Shown: positions 1 to 8,313 of the stretch, piece by piece
How the letters are laid out: each line of letters starts with the position of its first letter
Numbering within the stretch: position 1 is the first letter of the stretch
Assembly (NCBI GenBank): GCA_012512925.1
Contig: JAAZDE010000099.1
Coordinates: 1 to 53,526 of the forward strand
Direction: 5' to 3'
Origin: Desulfuromonadaceae bacterium
Lineage (GTDB): Bacteria > Desulfobacterota > Desulfuromonadia > Desulfuromonadales > JAAYDE01
Length of the DNA: 53,526 nt
The notes under the pieces: generated by a model
What the model was told of the DNA's origin: nothing
Database searches by the model: none
Seen by the model: only the letters and a program-made list of their open reading frames with translations
Program-made: the position numbers and the translations under genes

Positions 1-3000
1 CCGTGGTACCTTTCCTTTTCGTCAAAATGGGCTATTTGCTGAGGTTTGCCGTCGGGGTGGAATTCTTCGCTCTTGCGGCGGACATTCTGTTCGTAGGTTC
101 GGCGCTCCTTTAACGCCCCCGCGTGGGGGCCTTCGGGGTAAAAATGCATCCATTGACCGTGTTTGATCAGGGTCCCGCGAAAGACCTGGTATTTTTTGAC
201 GACCACCAGTGAGCCGTCGGGAAGCTTGTAACTGTCTTCCACCCAGACCACGTCGCCCCCCCCTTCAACGGTCAGTGTTGCCTTGTCGAAGGCGACGACG
301 CGGCCTTCGGAGGTAATCATCTGGACACTTATCCGGCACGTACCTGAAGAAGGCAGCATGAAAACGGCCTGGGGAGCGGTGGTCTCTTTCGCTTGGTGAT
401 TATCGATCTGCCAGGTGTAGGTGGCCCCTTTCGGGACGTTGGCCACCGAGGCCGACACGGTGAAATCCTTTCCGGCCGGCACCGTGATGTTGCGGGCTTC
501 CAGCGTTATGCCAGGTTCCCGACCTTTGTTCACCCGGATCGGCAGCTGGGCGGCGGCAATCGGTTTATCATTGGCGAGAAGATCCGCCCGCAGGGTGTAG
601 TCCCCTGAGTCCGGCCAGGCGTGGCTGTATTGGGAAGTGAATCGGCCGTTCTTCCTAACGACCGGTGTTTCCTTCTGAATCCCCGGAACCGGGCGCCAGC
701 GCACTTTCAGTTGGTCGGGTTCGATGTCTTTCGGCACGACATCCGCCAGCGCATGAAAAGTCGCCTCCTTCAGAGCCTCGGGATTTTCGGCGGCGGCCGG
801 TTCGATGCGGAAATCGAGATTGCTGAGAACCCGCACCTTGACCTCCGCAGCCTTGTCGGAACTGTTGGCGGCGACCAGATACAGCATATCGCCGGCACCG
901 ACGGAGATCTCGGCGGAAGGGTTCGCGCCGCTCAGGGACGCCGCCGGCTTGGCGCCGGCGGCGGATCGGTTATTATCCTTCAGGACATAGGCGTTCACTC
1001 GTGTCAGGGACGCCACATCCCCCTCGACCTCCACCGTTACCCTCCGGGCCGGCGGCTTTTCTTCCTTTTCGGCAATGGGGTTTTCCACCGACAAGGCCCA
1101 GATGTCGGCCGTACCGTGGGCTGAGGTTTTCAGAATCCCCTCGATCTTCTCGTCATCAAGGGCCAGACCCCCGATCGTGTGATACTGCGCCGCCAGGTCA
1201 AGGAGTTGGGAACTGTCGGAAACCAGCTTCTTGCAGGTGTCATCCAGCAACGCCCAAGCCACAAACTCGGCATAAGCATCGGCCAAAGTGGTTCCTCGGG
1301 CGCGCAGAAATCGGTCGATCATTCCGCAAGTCACCATCACCGTATAGGTTTCGAAAGGGTGGTCCACCCCGAGGAGTTTTTTAAAGAGAGCGAAGTCCGG
1401 CGCGCTGATCTCCTCCATGGCCAAAAGGCCGCTGGGGACACTCAGCGTTTCAACGGTCAGCTCTCGAAAATCAATCCCCTTTTGCGACACCATGAAACGG
1501 ACGAACTGGGAACAGGCATATTCGTGATAGCCGTCGACCGTGGTCAGGGGAAGTTTGAAAAAATCCGATTGCATGCCTTTTTGTGCCACGGTGAGACCCC
1601 ACACGGTTCGCGGGGCGAACTCGGCCAGCGCCTCGAGCCACCAGGTGCGGTAATTCATCGACATGATGGCCATGCCCAGATATTCCGCCTGCACGGTGTG
1701 AAAAAACTCGTGGGCGGAATTCGCCCTCAGAGTGGTCGGCCGCCAGGTGGCGGTGGGCGTGATCTCGATCGTTCCCAGCAGTTTGCCGCGATGGTTCTCG
1801 TCGCTCAGCGGTGAATTGACGCCGACATAGATATCGGTCCGGGTCCACTCGGGAACGTTGAACCCCAAATCCTTGTAGCGGTGCCAGGCGTATTCCAGGG
1901 CCTTGGCCATATAGACGATGTAGGTCGGCACGTCGTTTCGCCCTTCGACGACGATGGTTTCGGAGTCGACCTGGTGGGCCAGGCCGATCGGCTCCCCGTT
2001 GGATTCGAGATCATTGACCAGTTTGTCGGACCATCGTCCCTCGTTAACTTCAGTGTCTGTGAGGATGGTTTCCTTGCTGTAAAAGAGGGCGAAATGATCG
2101 GTGTATACCGCGTCGTGAATCAGGTTGTTGACAGGGCGAAGGACGATCGTCAGGAGGGTGAGGTGGCGGGTGCGGATCTCCACCTGACCGGTTTCCGCGT
2201 CGTAGGATACCGGAGTGTACACCCAGGCGCGGGCCGTTTCGTGGAAGTACATGGCGGCCAGTGGCTGGTTCCTCTGGGCCGCCCTTTGCACCGTTTCGGG
2301 AGGAAGTTGGAAGCGCAGGGTCAGGGGCTTGTCAAAGACATGGTGTTCCCCTAAAGAGACCTGCCAGGTCACGACGGCCTCCAGGCCCTTCACGGGAAGC
2401 GGAGCCGGGCTGACAGCCCGGGCAAGGACCAGCACTTCCGGTTTTTCCATGATTTCCGGGGGAATGACCACTTCGGCGCTGTCCACCTTTACCGTGACAG
2501 GATCCCGTTCCGCAAAAACCGTTTTGTCGTGGAGACGGCGCAGATCCACGCGCACCTCGGCCGGATCAACCCTCCCGTCGTTCGACTGTCCACGGCGAAA
2601 CCAACTGGCCTTGACGGCTTCGGTTGGTTTTCCGGAACTCTCCCTGGCGACATGCCGCGCGGATCCGGAAGCGGTTTCCTGAGCCGGCTGTCCGGGGGGT
2701 TGGCCGGTGACGGCCAGGTATTTTTCCAGTTTTCTCACCCGCTCAGCGATGACCGGATCGTCTTTCAGGGCCAACCCGGATTTATATTTTTCGAGGGCCT
2801 CCCCAAACCGATCCTGCAGCTGCAGTTGTTCCCCTTCTTTCCACAAGATGCCGGCCTTTCGGACATCGTTTTCGCCAAGTGCCCCCTGTTTCGGTCCCTG
2901 GGGAAGAATTTTTTCTCCGTCCCATGGCGCTTCAGAAGGATTCTCGCAGTGCCCCCAAACCCCTTCAAAGCGATCGTTGTTGGTAAAGCGGAAACGGAAC

Positions 3001-3293
3001 CGCCCCCAATAGTAGCTGCCGTTTTTGGGCGAGGAACAGCGATGAGCCGAGGTGTTTTCTGTCCAATAACCGGCCAGCGTGTCGCCCTTTAACTCCCCTG
3101 CAAGGGTGCCTCCCTCCCGGGCATAAGTCCCCGTCGTTGAAGAGTCCTGGAGGCGAAGATCCAGATCGCCTTTTGTGGTCCGCCATACCCCCTGAATATC
3201 GTCAAGGTCCATCGCGGCCATCGATGCGCCGGCGGAGAGGCAGGCCGCCACCCAAAAAAAAGCCGCCGGGATCCAGCACGAAAACCGTTTCAT
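1..3293 (-). CDS. Secreted gluzincin-like metallopeptidase homologue with Ig-like and MORN-like tail (3' end outside window)
   Basis: One frame stays open from an ATG at 3293 to the left edge (1097 codons, no stop), so the ORF track shows only shadows here. The N-terminus is a signal peptide; VAAC at residues 15-18 could be a lipobox, but cleavage after ASMA is also possible. A small beta-type domain covers roughly residues 30-130, then a charged, helical, TPR-like stretch and a region with a PxxVxFxLP flavour. The motif HEFFH is at residues 528-532 and is followed by WWLEALAEF, whose Glu554 is spaced like the third zinc ligand of gluzincins, so an active zinc peptidase is likely. Residues about 740-1035 look like beta-sandwich (Ig-like) repeats. 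The last ~55 visible residues contain KHGQWMHFYPEG and similar text typical of MORN_2 repeats. I do not recognise the whole architecture; substrate and final location (periplasm, outer membrane or exported) are unknown. It reads away from its neighbours and appears monocistronic at its start. Confidence 0.85.
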   Translation of the reverse strand, partial: MKRFSCWIPAAFFWVAACLSAGASMAAMDLDDIQGVWRTTKGDLDLRLQDSSTTGTYAREGGTLAGELKGDTLAGYWTENTSAHRCSSPKNGSYYWGRFRFRFTNNDRFEGVWGHCENPSEAPWDGEKILPQGPKQGALGENDVRKAGILWKEGEQLQLQDRFGEALEKYKSGLALKDDPVIAERVRKLEKYLAVTGQPPGQPAQETASGSARHVARESSGKPTEAVKASWFRRGQSNDGRVDPAEVRVDLRRLHDKTVFAERDPVTVKVDSAEVVIPPEIMEKPEVLVLARAVSPAPLPVKGLEAVVTWQVSLGEHHVFDKPLTLRFQLPPETVQRAAQRNQPLAAMYFHETARAWVYTPVSYDAETGQVEIRTRHLTLLTIVLRPVNNLIHDAVYTDHFALFYSKETILTDTEVNEGRWSDKLVNDLESNGEPIGLAHQVDSETIVVEGRNDVPTYIVYMAKALEYAWHRYKDLGFNVPEWTRTDIYVGVNSPLSDENHRGKLLGTIEITPTATWRPTTLRANSAHEFFHTVQAEYLGMAIMSMNYRTWWLEALAEFAPRTVWGLTVAQKGMQSDFFKLPLTTVDGYHEYACSQFVRFMVSQKGIDFRELTVETLSVPSGLLAMEEISAPDFALFKKLLGVDHPFETYTVMVTCGMIDRFLRARGTTLADAYAEFVAWALLDDTCKKLVSDSSQLLDLAAQYHTIGGLALDDEKIEGILKTSAHGTADIWALSVENPIAEKEEKPPARRVTVEVEGDVASLTRVNAYVLKDNNRSAAGAKPAASLSGANPSAEISVGAGDMLYLVAANSSDKAAEVKVRVLSNLDFRIEPAAAENPEALKEATFHALADVVPKDIEPDQLKVRWRPVPGIQKETPVVRKNGRFTSQYSHAWPDSGDYTLRADLLANDKPIAAAQLPIRVNKGREPGITLEARNITVPAGKDFTVSASVANVPKGATYTWQIDNHQAKETTAPQAVFMLPSSGTCRISVQMITSEGRVVAFDKATLTVEGGGDVVWVEDSYKLPDGSLVVVKKYQVFRGTLIKHGQWMHFYPEGPHAGALKERRTYEQNVRRKSEEFHPDGKPQQIAHFDEKERYH

Positions 3294-3349
3294 TTCCGAT
3301 TTTCCCTCCGTTTTTTTGAGGGGTACTTTATCATTTTTCATGCCGATAT

Positions 3350-3625
3350 TTGGTAAGGAGAAAGGATTTCCAAAAAACTGAGGGCGCCACCGCCCTGCAT
3401 TGCGTCCTCACCTCCGAGGATTCGACCCGGATTGTTCCGCTGCTGCTGGCCGCCGGTGCCGACCCCAATGCTCGGGGTGCAGGCGGCGAAACATCACTGA
3501 ACCGGGTAAGAATGGTTTTTATCGAACTCCGTGAGGCAGTCGGCGGCGCAACCAACCCGCCGCAGACGACAACGCCCCTGATTTACCGTTGCAGGGGCGT
3601 TTTTTCATTCAGAGCAACCGCTTAA
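3350..3625 (+). pseudogene. Ankyrin-repeat protein remnant
   Basis: The 91-codon frame contains one good ankyrin repeat: GATALHCVL followed by VPLLLAAGADPNARG and GGETSLN. The start would be a TTG without a convincing ribosome binding site. After about residue 50 the text stops resembling anything and runs into a terminator. Ankyrin proteins normally have several repeats, so this is probably the last surviving piece of a deleted gene whose own terminator still follows it. A short expressed protein cannot be excluded. It lies divergently from the metallopeptidase gene in a patch of other relics. Confidence 0.55.
3572..3606 (+). terminator. Rho-independent terminator after ankyrin remnant
   Basis: Perfect 9-bp inverted repeat ACGCCCCTG / CAGGGGCGT with an 11-nt loop, followed immediately by a run of Ts. 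Only the plus direction has the T-tract. Confidence 0.8.
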
Positions 3626-3690
3626 CACCGGGAGGAGAATAATCTTTCAGGGTGACTTTTGGCGGCCAGCGGCTGATTCTTTGCTCATCG

Positions 3691-4119
3691 CTATCTTCCC
3701 TTAGGAACTTGGAGGAATTCGACCTCATTTAGATTCACCCCCTCCCGGGTTGGCGCCGGCTTGGGTTGGTAGTCAACGTTGTTGGTCCAGCGGTAACCGC
3801 AACACTGCGCCCGAAAAAGGGTGTAGTGCTGATGATCCTGGTTAAGCCTGGATATTTTATCCCTGATCCGGGTTTTTAGAATTCTGGTGTTTTCTTGCAC
3901 ATACTTCATTTGCCGATCTATTTCCTGCCGGGATTGAAAGGCTAAGCCCAACACATTCCGGGCTTCCTCCTTGGTCAAAGGGATGAAGGTGTCTCTCTGG
4001 GTGGTGAATCTACCCCGAACAGGATAATTCAATCCCCTGTAGTAAAAGGATTGCATGGACTTGACCCGTTCAAGGTATTGAGCGCTGCTTTTATTGGGGA
4101 AATAATGGATTCTATACAA
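3691..4119 (-). CDS. Hypothetical protein, possibly a truncated relic
   Basis: An open frame of 142 codons starts at a TTG with no visible Shine-Dalgarno; the first internal ATG is at residue 22. The protein is basic and polar, with a predicted helical middle (SRQEIDRQMKYVQENTRILKTRIRDK) that may form a short coiled coil, and no signal peptide or membrane segment. I do not recognise a family. It overlaps another minus-strand open frame (4029-4238) and a plus-strand open frame (4123-4284), which suggests a rearranged patch. It could be the tail of a broken gene. Confidence 0.35.
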   Translation of the reverse strand: MYRIHYFPNKSSAQYLERVKSMQSFYYRGLNYPVRGRFTTQRDTFIPLTKEEARNVLGLAFQSRQEIDRQMKYVQENTRILKTRIRDKISRLNQDHQHYTLFRAQCCGYRWTNNVDYQPKPAPTREGVNLNEVEFLQVPKGR

Positions 4120-4285
4120 TAAGGTAAATTACAGAAAGCGCATTCAGGACAACTTGTCTCGTCAAGATTCATTTTCCAAACAGGCAGTGGTGCTTCTGAG
4201 CGTATTCCCGCTGTGGTCTCTATAGGTACGAATACCAATCGAGTCCGTGCTTCCCTGGAGGTTGTTACGGCGGTCGAATTTTAAG

Positions 4286-4693
4286 TCATAAACCGGGAAT
4301 AATCGTTTCCTTCTTCCGGTAGACCATCCCCTGAAACAGAGCTACCGTTTCTCCGGTATCGTCGGTGATATGAACCGAGTAGGACGCCAACTTGTGGTTT
4401 CTTGCCTGTTCTCTGGCTTCGGCAAAAAGAGTGCCCCGGGTGGCCGCCTTGACGAAAGAGATGCTGTTGTTGATACCCACGGCCAGGGGCCCATGAGAAT
4501 TCGAGGCCACGGCGAAAGCGAAATCGGCCAGGGTGAAGATGGCCCCGCCCTGGACCGTCTTGGCTCCGTTCAGATGATACGGCTCGATCTTCATGGATGT
4601 TTTGGCCCAGCCGATGCCCGCTTCGAGGAGTTCGATTCCGCAATGACACGCGAATTTGTCCTCGGTGGAAAAAAACTTTTTCAGAATTTCCAT
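4286..4693 (-). CDS. PaaI-family hotdog-fold thioesterase
   Basis: Predicted acyl-CoA thioesterase of 135 residues. The start at 4693 is chosen over the longer ORF-track start (4948) because a strong GGGGGAGA precedes this ATG by a few bases and the upstream residues look unrelated to the family. The hotdog core is clear: NGAKTVQGGAIFTLADFAFA near residues 42-61, with the acidic residue of TLAD at position 57 as the likely catalytic base, then GINNSISFVKAA and a C-terminal strand. In PaaI proteins the central motif is usually HGG; here it reads QGG (Gln48). The substrate cannot be named. The gene stands alone between relic DNA and a 400-base spacer, so its context gives no pathway. Confidence 0.85.
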   Translation of the reverse strand: MEILKKFFSTEDKFACHCGIELLEAGIGWAKTSMKIEPYHLNGAKTVQGGAIFTLADFAFAVASNSHGPLAVGINNSISFVKAATRGTLFAEAREQARNHKLASYSVHITDDTGETVALFQGMVYRKKETIIPGL

Positions 4694-4739
4694 AAATCTC
4701 CCCCTTTTTCTGGTCCTTGGAAAAATCCCCGGGAAGCAT

Positions 4740-5122
4740 ATCACGGCTGAATGGGATCTTAAATGTGTTATCTGGTCAAAGCATGTGCCAAAGAGTGATC
4801 TGGACAGTGGCAAATCGTATTGTAATAAAAAAAGGAGATCACCAAAGGTCAAGATGGCGGTGCCAGCACTTTTCGACGAGTAAAGCTTCCGGAAATGGGG
4901 GCCGGTGATGACGGTTGTTGAAGGTTTCTTCGAAAAGCCGGGAGACAATATTATCTTCGATACCGGTTATCCGGGGAAGGGCACTCTTCACCCCGTCCCC
5001 AGGAATGGAAAACCTTAACCGGCATCAACCGGGGAACTTTTTGTTGCCAAAAACGGCGCGGACCGACATGATTGTTGTAATCTTATGGAGGGTTCCCTTC
5101 CGATGCGGCAGAGAAAGAATCC
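4740..5122. other. Spacer with no convincing gene; possible metallo-beta-lactamase-fold scrap
   Basis: The spacer separates the divergent thioesterase gene and the DUF2868 gene. I see no tRNA, terminator or clear promoter. A 36-codon plus-strand frame at 4908-5018 includes GDNIIFDTGYPGKGTL, which resembles the ILFDTG segment near the start of metallo-beta-lactamase-fold hydrolases, and then stops. If real, it is a gene fragment. Confidence 0.4.
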
Positions 5123-6754
5123 GTGACCGATCCTCAACCGTTCAAAAACCCAGATCCATCCGAGGGGTTTAAACCTTCAGCAAGGAGGTCCCGCTGGGAT
5201 ATCGGCGACCTGATCGACCTCGAGTATTTTCTTCATGGCGATGAAAAGGAAAACGACGATTTTCTTCACCGGCGCGACCGAACCATTTTCCTTTCCAGCC
5301 CCCTCTCCCGGCAGACGCCGACACCTCCCCGACGAATACTGATTCGCCGCTGGCTTGAAATCAGAAGGAAAGTGGCAGGGAAGGGAACGGAAGGATCGCC
5401 CCCTCTTTTCCCCGGAACCGTGTTCCGCGAAACCATGAATCTGGCCAAGTGGATAGTTCTGGCTCTGGGATTTCTTTTCGGCGCCGGCCTGGCCTTTTCT
5501 CTGTTGAACTATCGGGGGGTCGAGCCAGTTAATGTATCCGGTTATGTTTCCCTGTTGATAGGAATGCAAATCCTTTTTCTTTTTTTCCTCATGGCCGGCT
5601 CCCTGCTGCGGCGCCGATTCAGAAGATGGACGCTGACGGCCTCCTTTTGGGGAGGATTGCTCCACCTTTTGTGCCGGCGCGCCGCCAGAGCCGCTTCCAA
5701 GGGCCTTTCCGTCAGCTTCCGCGACCGGTTCAACGCCGCCTTCGGACTGCTGAAGAGCAAGCGGTCCGTCTACGGCAACCTTTTTATCCTGCCTTTTTTC
5801 CTGATCAGCCAGCTTTTCGGCCTCAGCTTCAATATCGGAGCGTTGATCGCAACCCTGGCCAAGGTGCTGACCTCCGATTTGGCCTTCGGTTGGCAAACCA
5901 CGGTTCAGGTGGGCCCGGCGGCGGTCCACCAATTGGCGCGGCTGCTTGCCCTCCCCTGGTCGTGGATGGTCCCGGAAGGAACCGGCTACCCGTCCCTGCA
6001 GCAGATTGAAAACAGCCGTATAATACTCAAAGAGGGGATCGCTCACCTGGCCACCACCGATTTGGCTTCCTGGTGGCCCTTTCTCTGCCTTGGTCTTCTC
6101 TTCTATGGGATCCTCCCCCGCTTCCTTTTGTTTCTGGGGACCTGGGTGAGCAAAAAAATTGCCCTGGCTCGCCTCGACTTTTCCCATGCCGCCTGTGATC
6201 GCCTGGTCATGAGAATGCAGACCCCCCTGCTGGAAACTTCTCATCCCTTCAGCGCCGCTTCCCCGGGGAATTCGCCAACCTTGAACAGAGGTTTTCCGGC
6301 CGAAGAGGCCGCGCCGGCGGGGAACGCGCCGGACGCCGTCGCCCTCGTCGATGAAACCCTCCTCCCGCAGGCCCCCCGTGAAGAGGTCGTCAAGGCCGGC
6401 AGGGGTCTTTTCGGGGTGGAGATAACCGAGATTCTCCCCTTGTCCGGAGAACTCCGCCAGAACAAGCAGGTTCTGGAGCAACTCCGAAATTGGCCGTGGA
6501 AAAGGGGTCAGGCCGGAGTCTGCCTGATTCAGGAAGCCTGGCAGCCGCCGATTCTTGAATCCCTTTCCTTCCTACGCGAGATACGAGACGTTTTGCCGGA
6601 AAAGGGGAAGATTTACCTGCTGCTCGTCGGCAAACCGAGGCCGGAAACGGTCCTTACCCCTCCCGCCGCAAACGATCGCAAGGTCTGGGAATGGCAGCTG
6701 AAAAGCCTTGCGGATCCCTATCTCGGCGTCGGCTGGCCCAATAATGGAGCCTGA
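5123..6754 (+). CDS. DUF2868 membrane protein
   Basis: Uncharacterised inner-membrane protein of 543 residues, assigned to DUF2868 from its overall pattern and from the DUF3482 GTPase gene that follows it, a pairing known in other proteobacteria. The GTG start at 5123 has only a weak purine-rich site upstream. Residues 1-105 are soluble and charged (the segment WDIGDLIDLEYFL is near 25-37). Membrane segments lie at about 108-128, 139-161, 216-248 and 318-342. A soluble C-terminal half begins near 350 and includes alternating strands such as VCLIQEAWQPP and KIYLLLVGKP, which look like a degenerate nucleotide-binding-type fold. Its stop overlaps the region before the GTPase start, implying translational coupling. 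The function is unknown; a plausible role is to anchor or gate the GTPase at the membrane (inference). Confidence 0.75.
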   Translation: MTDPQPFKNPDPSEGFKPSARRSRWDIGDLIDLEYFLHGDEKENDDFLHRRDRTIFLSSPLSRQTPTPPRRILIRRWLEIRRKVAGKGTEGSPPLFPGTVFRETMNLAKWIVLALGFLFGAGLAFSLLNYRGVEPVNVSGYVSLLIGMQILFLFFLMAGSLLRRRFRRWTLTASFWGGLLHLLCRRAARAASKGLSVSFRDRFNAAFGLLKSKRSVYGNLFILPFFLISQLFGLSFNIGALIATLAKVLTSDLAFGWQTTVQVGPAAVHQLARLLALPWSWMVPEGTGYPSLQQIENSRIILKEGIAHLATTDLASWWPFLCLGLLFYGILPRFLLFLGTWVSKKIALARLDFSHAACDRLVMRMQTPLLETSHPFSAASPGNSPTLNRGFPAEEAAPAGNAPDAVALVDETLLPQAPREEVVKAGRGLFGVEITEILPLSGELRQNKQVLEQLRNWPWKRGQAGVCLIQEAWQPPILESLSFLREIRDVLPEKGKIYLLLVGKPRPETVLTPPAANDRKVWEWQLKSLADPYLGVGWPNNGA

Positions 6755-6758
6755 CCTG

Positions 6759-8201
6759 ATGAACCTTTCCGCCCCTCTGCGCTTTGCCGTTGTCGGCCAC
6801 CCCAACGAAGGAAAATCCTCGGTGGTCTCGACCCTGGCCGAAGACGATACGGTCCCGGTCGGCCCTTTCCCTGGGGAGACCCGTTCCTGCCACGTCTATC
6901 CGGTCATTGTCGATGGCCGGCCCATCGTCGAGTTTATCGACACCCCCGGTTTTCAGAATCCCCGTCATACCCTTGCCTGGCTGGAGGAGTGCGGCATCCG
7001 TGACGAGGAAGCGGTTAAGGCCTTCCGCATTGCTCACCAGGATCTCCCGGAATACCGCCATGAACTCGAATTGCTGCGGCCGATCGAAGAAGGGGCCGGC
7101 ATTATCTACGTGGTCGACGGCTCGCGTCCCCTGCACAAAGACGACCGGGCGGAAATGGAGATTCTGCGCCGGACCGGCCGTCCCCGTCTGGCCATCATCA
7201 ACTTCAAGGACCAGGATGACCGGTACCTGGAGGAGTGGAAAGGGGCCTTTCGGCGAAACTTCAATTCGGTGCGGGTCTTCAACGCCCATCACGCCAACTA
7301 CGCCGAACGGATCGCTCTTCTGGAAACCCTCGAAAATATCGATCAGGATTGGCAACCGGCCATGGAGCAGGTGATCAGCGCCTTTCGCCGTGACTGGCGG
7401 CAGCGCCTGGCCCGGACCGTCGATCTGATCTGCGACCTGCTCGAAAAGTCCCTGGGGCATGTCACCCTCGCCAAGTACGACGAGAAGGAGAAAGAGTCGG
7501 CCGAAGAGCGCCTCAAGGAGCGATTCTGCCGCGATCTGGGAGAATTGGAACAAACCTTCCACCAGCGCATCCGCAGGCTTTTCAAACACAATATCTTCAA
7601 GTATCAACCCCCTCCCAACTCGGCTCTGAGAGACAACCTTTTCAGTGAACGGGTGTGGAAGGTGCTGGGACTCGACCGCTCGCAGCTGACCTGGGCCGCC
7701 GCCCTGGCCGGAGGGGCGGCGGGAGCCGGGCTCGATGTGGCCTTTACCGGCATCAGCGCCGGTGTCTTTACCGCTACGGGGGCGCTTATCGGCGCTCTGA
7801 GCGCCTATCTGGGCGGCGAGAATCTGGCCCGGGTCAAGGGGATGGGACCACGTCTTTTCGGTCTCAGGCTTCTACCCAGTATCGGGAAAATCGAGTTGAA
7901 AATCGGCCCGCTGCACAATCTGCAATTTTTTTTCGTGCTCATCGACCGGGTGCTGATCTTCTTTTCCTACGTCATCAACTGGGCCCACGGCCGTCGCGAA
8001 CCCCTCCCCGAGGATTCTCCGGGAGAAGCCCGGGAAGGCTATACGGCGCAATGGTCCGATGAGCAGAGACGGGTGGCCATCCGCTACTTCGAGGCGCTGA
8101 GAAACCCGGACGATGTGGACCGTCTGGAAAAAAGGCGCCTTGAGTTCCAGGCGTTCCTGCGCCATTTTCTTGCCGGGCTTTCCGGCGAAAATCCGGAATG
8201 A
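6759..8201 (+). CDS. DUF3482-type GTPase, membrane-associated
   Basis: GTP-binding protein of about 480 residues. The ORF track begins at 6708, inside the preceding gene. ATG 6759 is preferred because GGAG lies nine bases upstream; ATG 6744 is the other option. The N-terminal G domain shows the P-loop GHPNEGKS, the switch-II motif DTPG in FIDTPGFQ, and an N(x)KD-like guanine-specificity motif in INFKDQ. A helical central region follows, then a small-residue-rich stretch ([15 protein letters not shown] and [13 protein letters not shown]) that could insert in or lie on the membrane, and an acidic C-terminus. It is coupled to the upstream DUF2868 gene. Targets are not known; the assignment to the DUF3482 family is from memory of its sequence pattern. 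Confidence 0.8.
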   Translation: MNLSAPLRFAVVGHPNEGKSSVVSTLAEDDTVPVGPFPGETRSCHVYPVIVDGRPIVEFIDTPGFQNPRHTLAWLEECGIRDEEAVKAFRIAHQDLPEYRHELELLRPIEEGAGIIYVVDGSRPLHKDDRAEMEILRRTGRPRLAIINFKDQDDRYLEEWKGAFRRNFNSVRVFNAHHANYAERIALLETLENIDQDWQPAMEQVISAFRRDWRQRLARTVDLICDLLEKSLGHVTLAKYDEKEKESAEERLKERFCRDLGELEQTFHQRIRRLFKHNIFKYQPPPNSALRDNLFSERVWKVLGLDRSQLTWAAALAGGAAGAGLDVAFTGISAGVFTATGALIGALSAYLGGENLARVKGMGPRLFGLRLLPSIGKIELKIGPLHNLQFFFVLIDRVLIFFSYVINWAHGRREPLPEDSPGEAREGYTAQWSDEQRRVAIRYFEALRNPDDVDRLEKRRLEFQAFLRHFLAGLSGENPE

Positions 8202-8227
8202 AAGGACTTTCGCCGTTGCCGTCAACT

Positions 8228-8256
8228 TTGGTTGGTCCTTTCGGGCCTCTTATGTT
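8228..8256 (+). promoter_or_regulatory. Candidate sigma-70 promoter for tkt
   Basis: TTGGTT and TATGTT are separated by 17 bases, about 60 bases before the transketolase start. The match to consensus is moderate, so this is a guess from spacing and position. Confidence 0.3.
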
Positions 8257-8313
8257 AAATACTTGGATACTCCCCCCCGCGGTGGAGAAATTTACCCCAA
8301 GGAGCCTTTCCCC

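Noticed and set aside
4915-5172. Plus-strand frame of 85 codons before the DUF2868 gene
   Set aside because: No ribosome binding site or motif, and it runs into the start of the DUF2868 gene in another frame.
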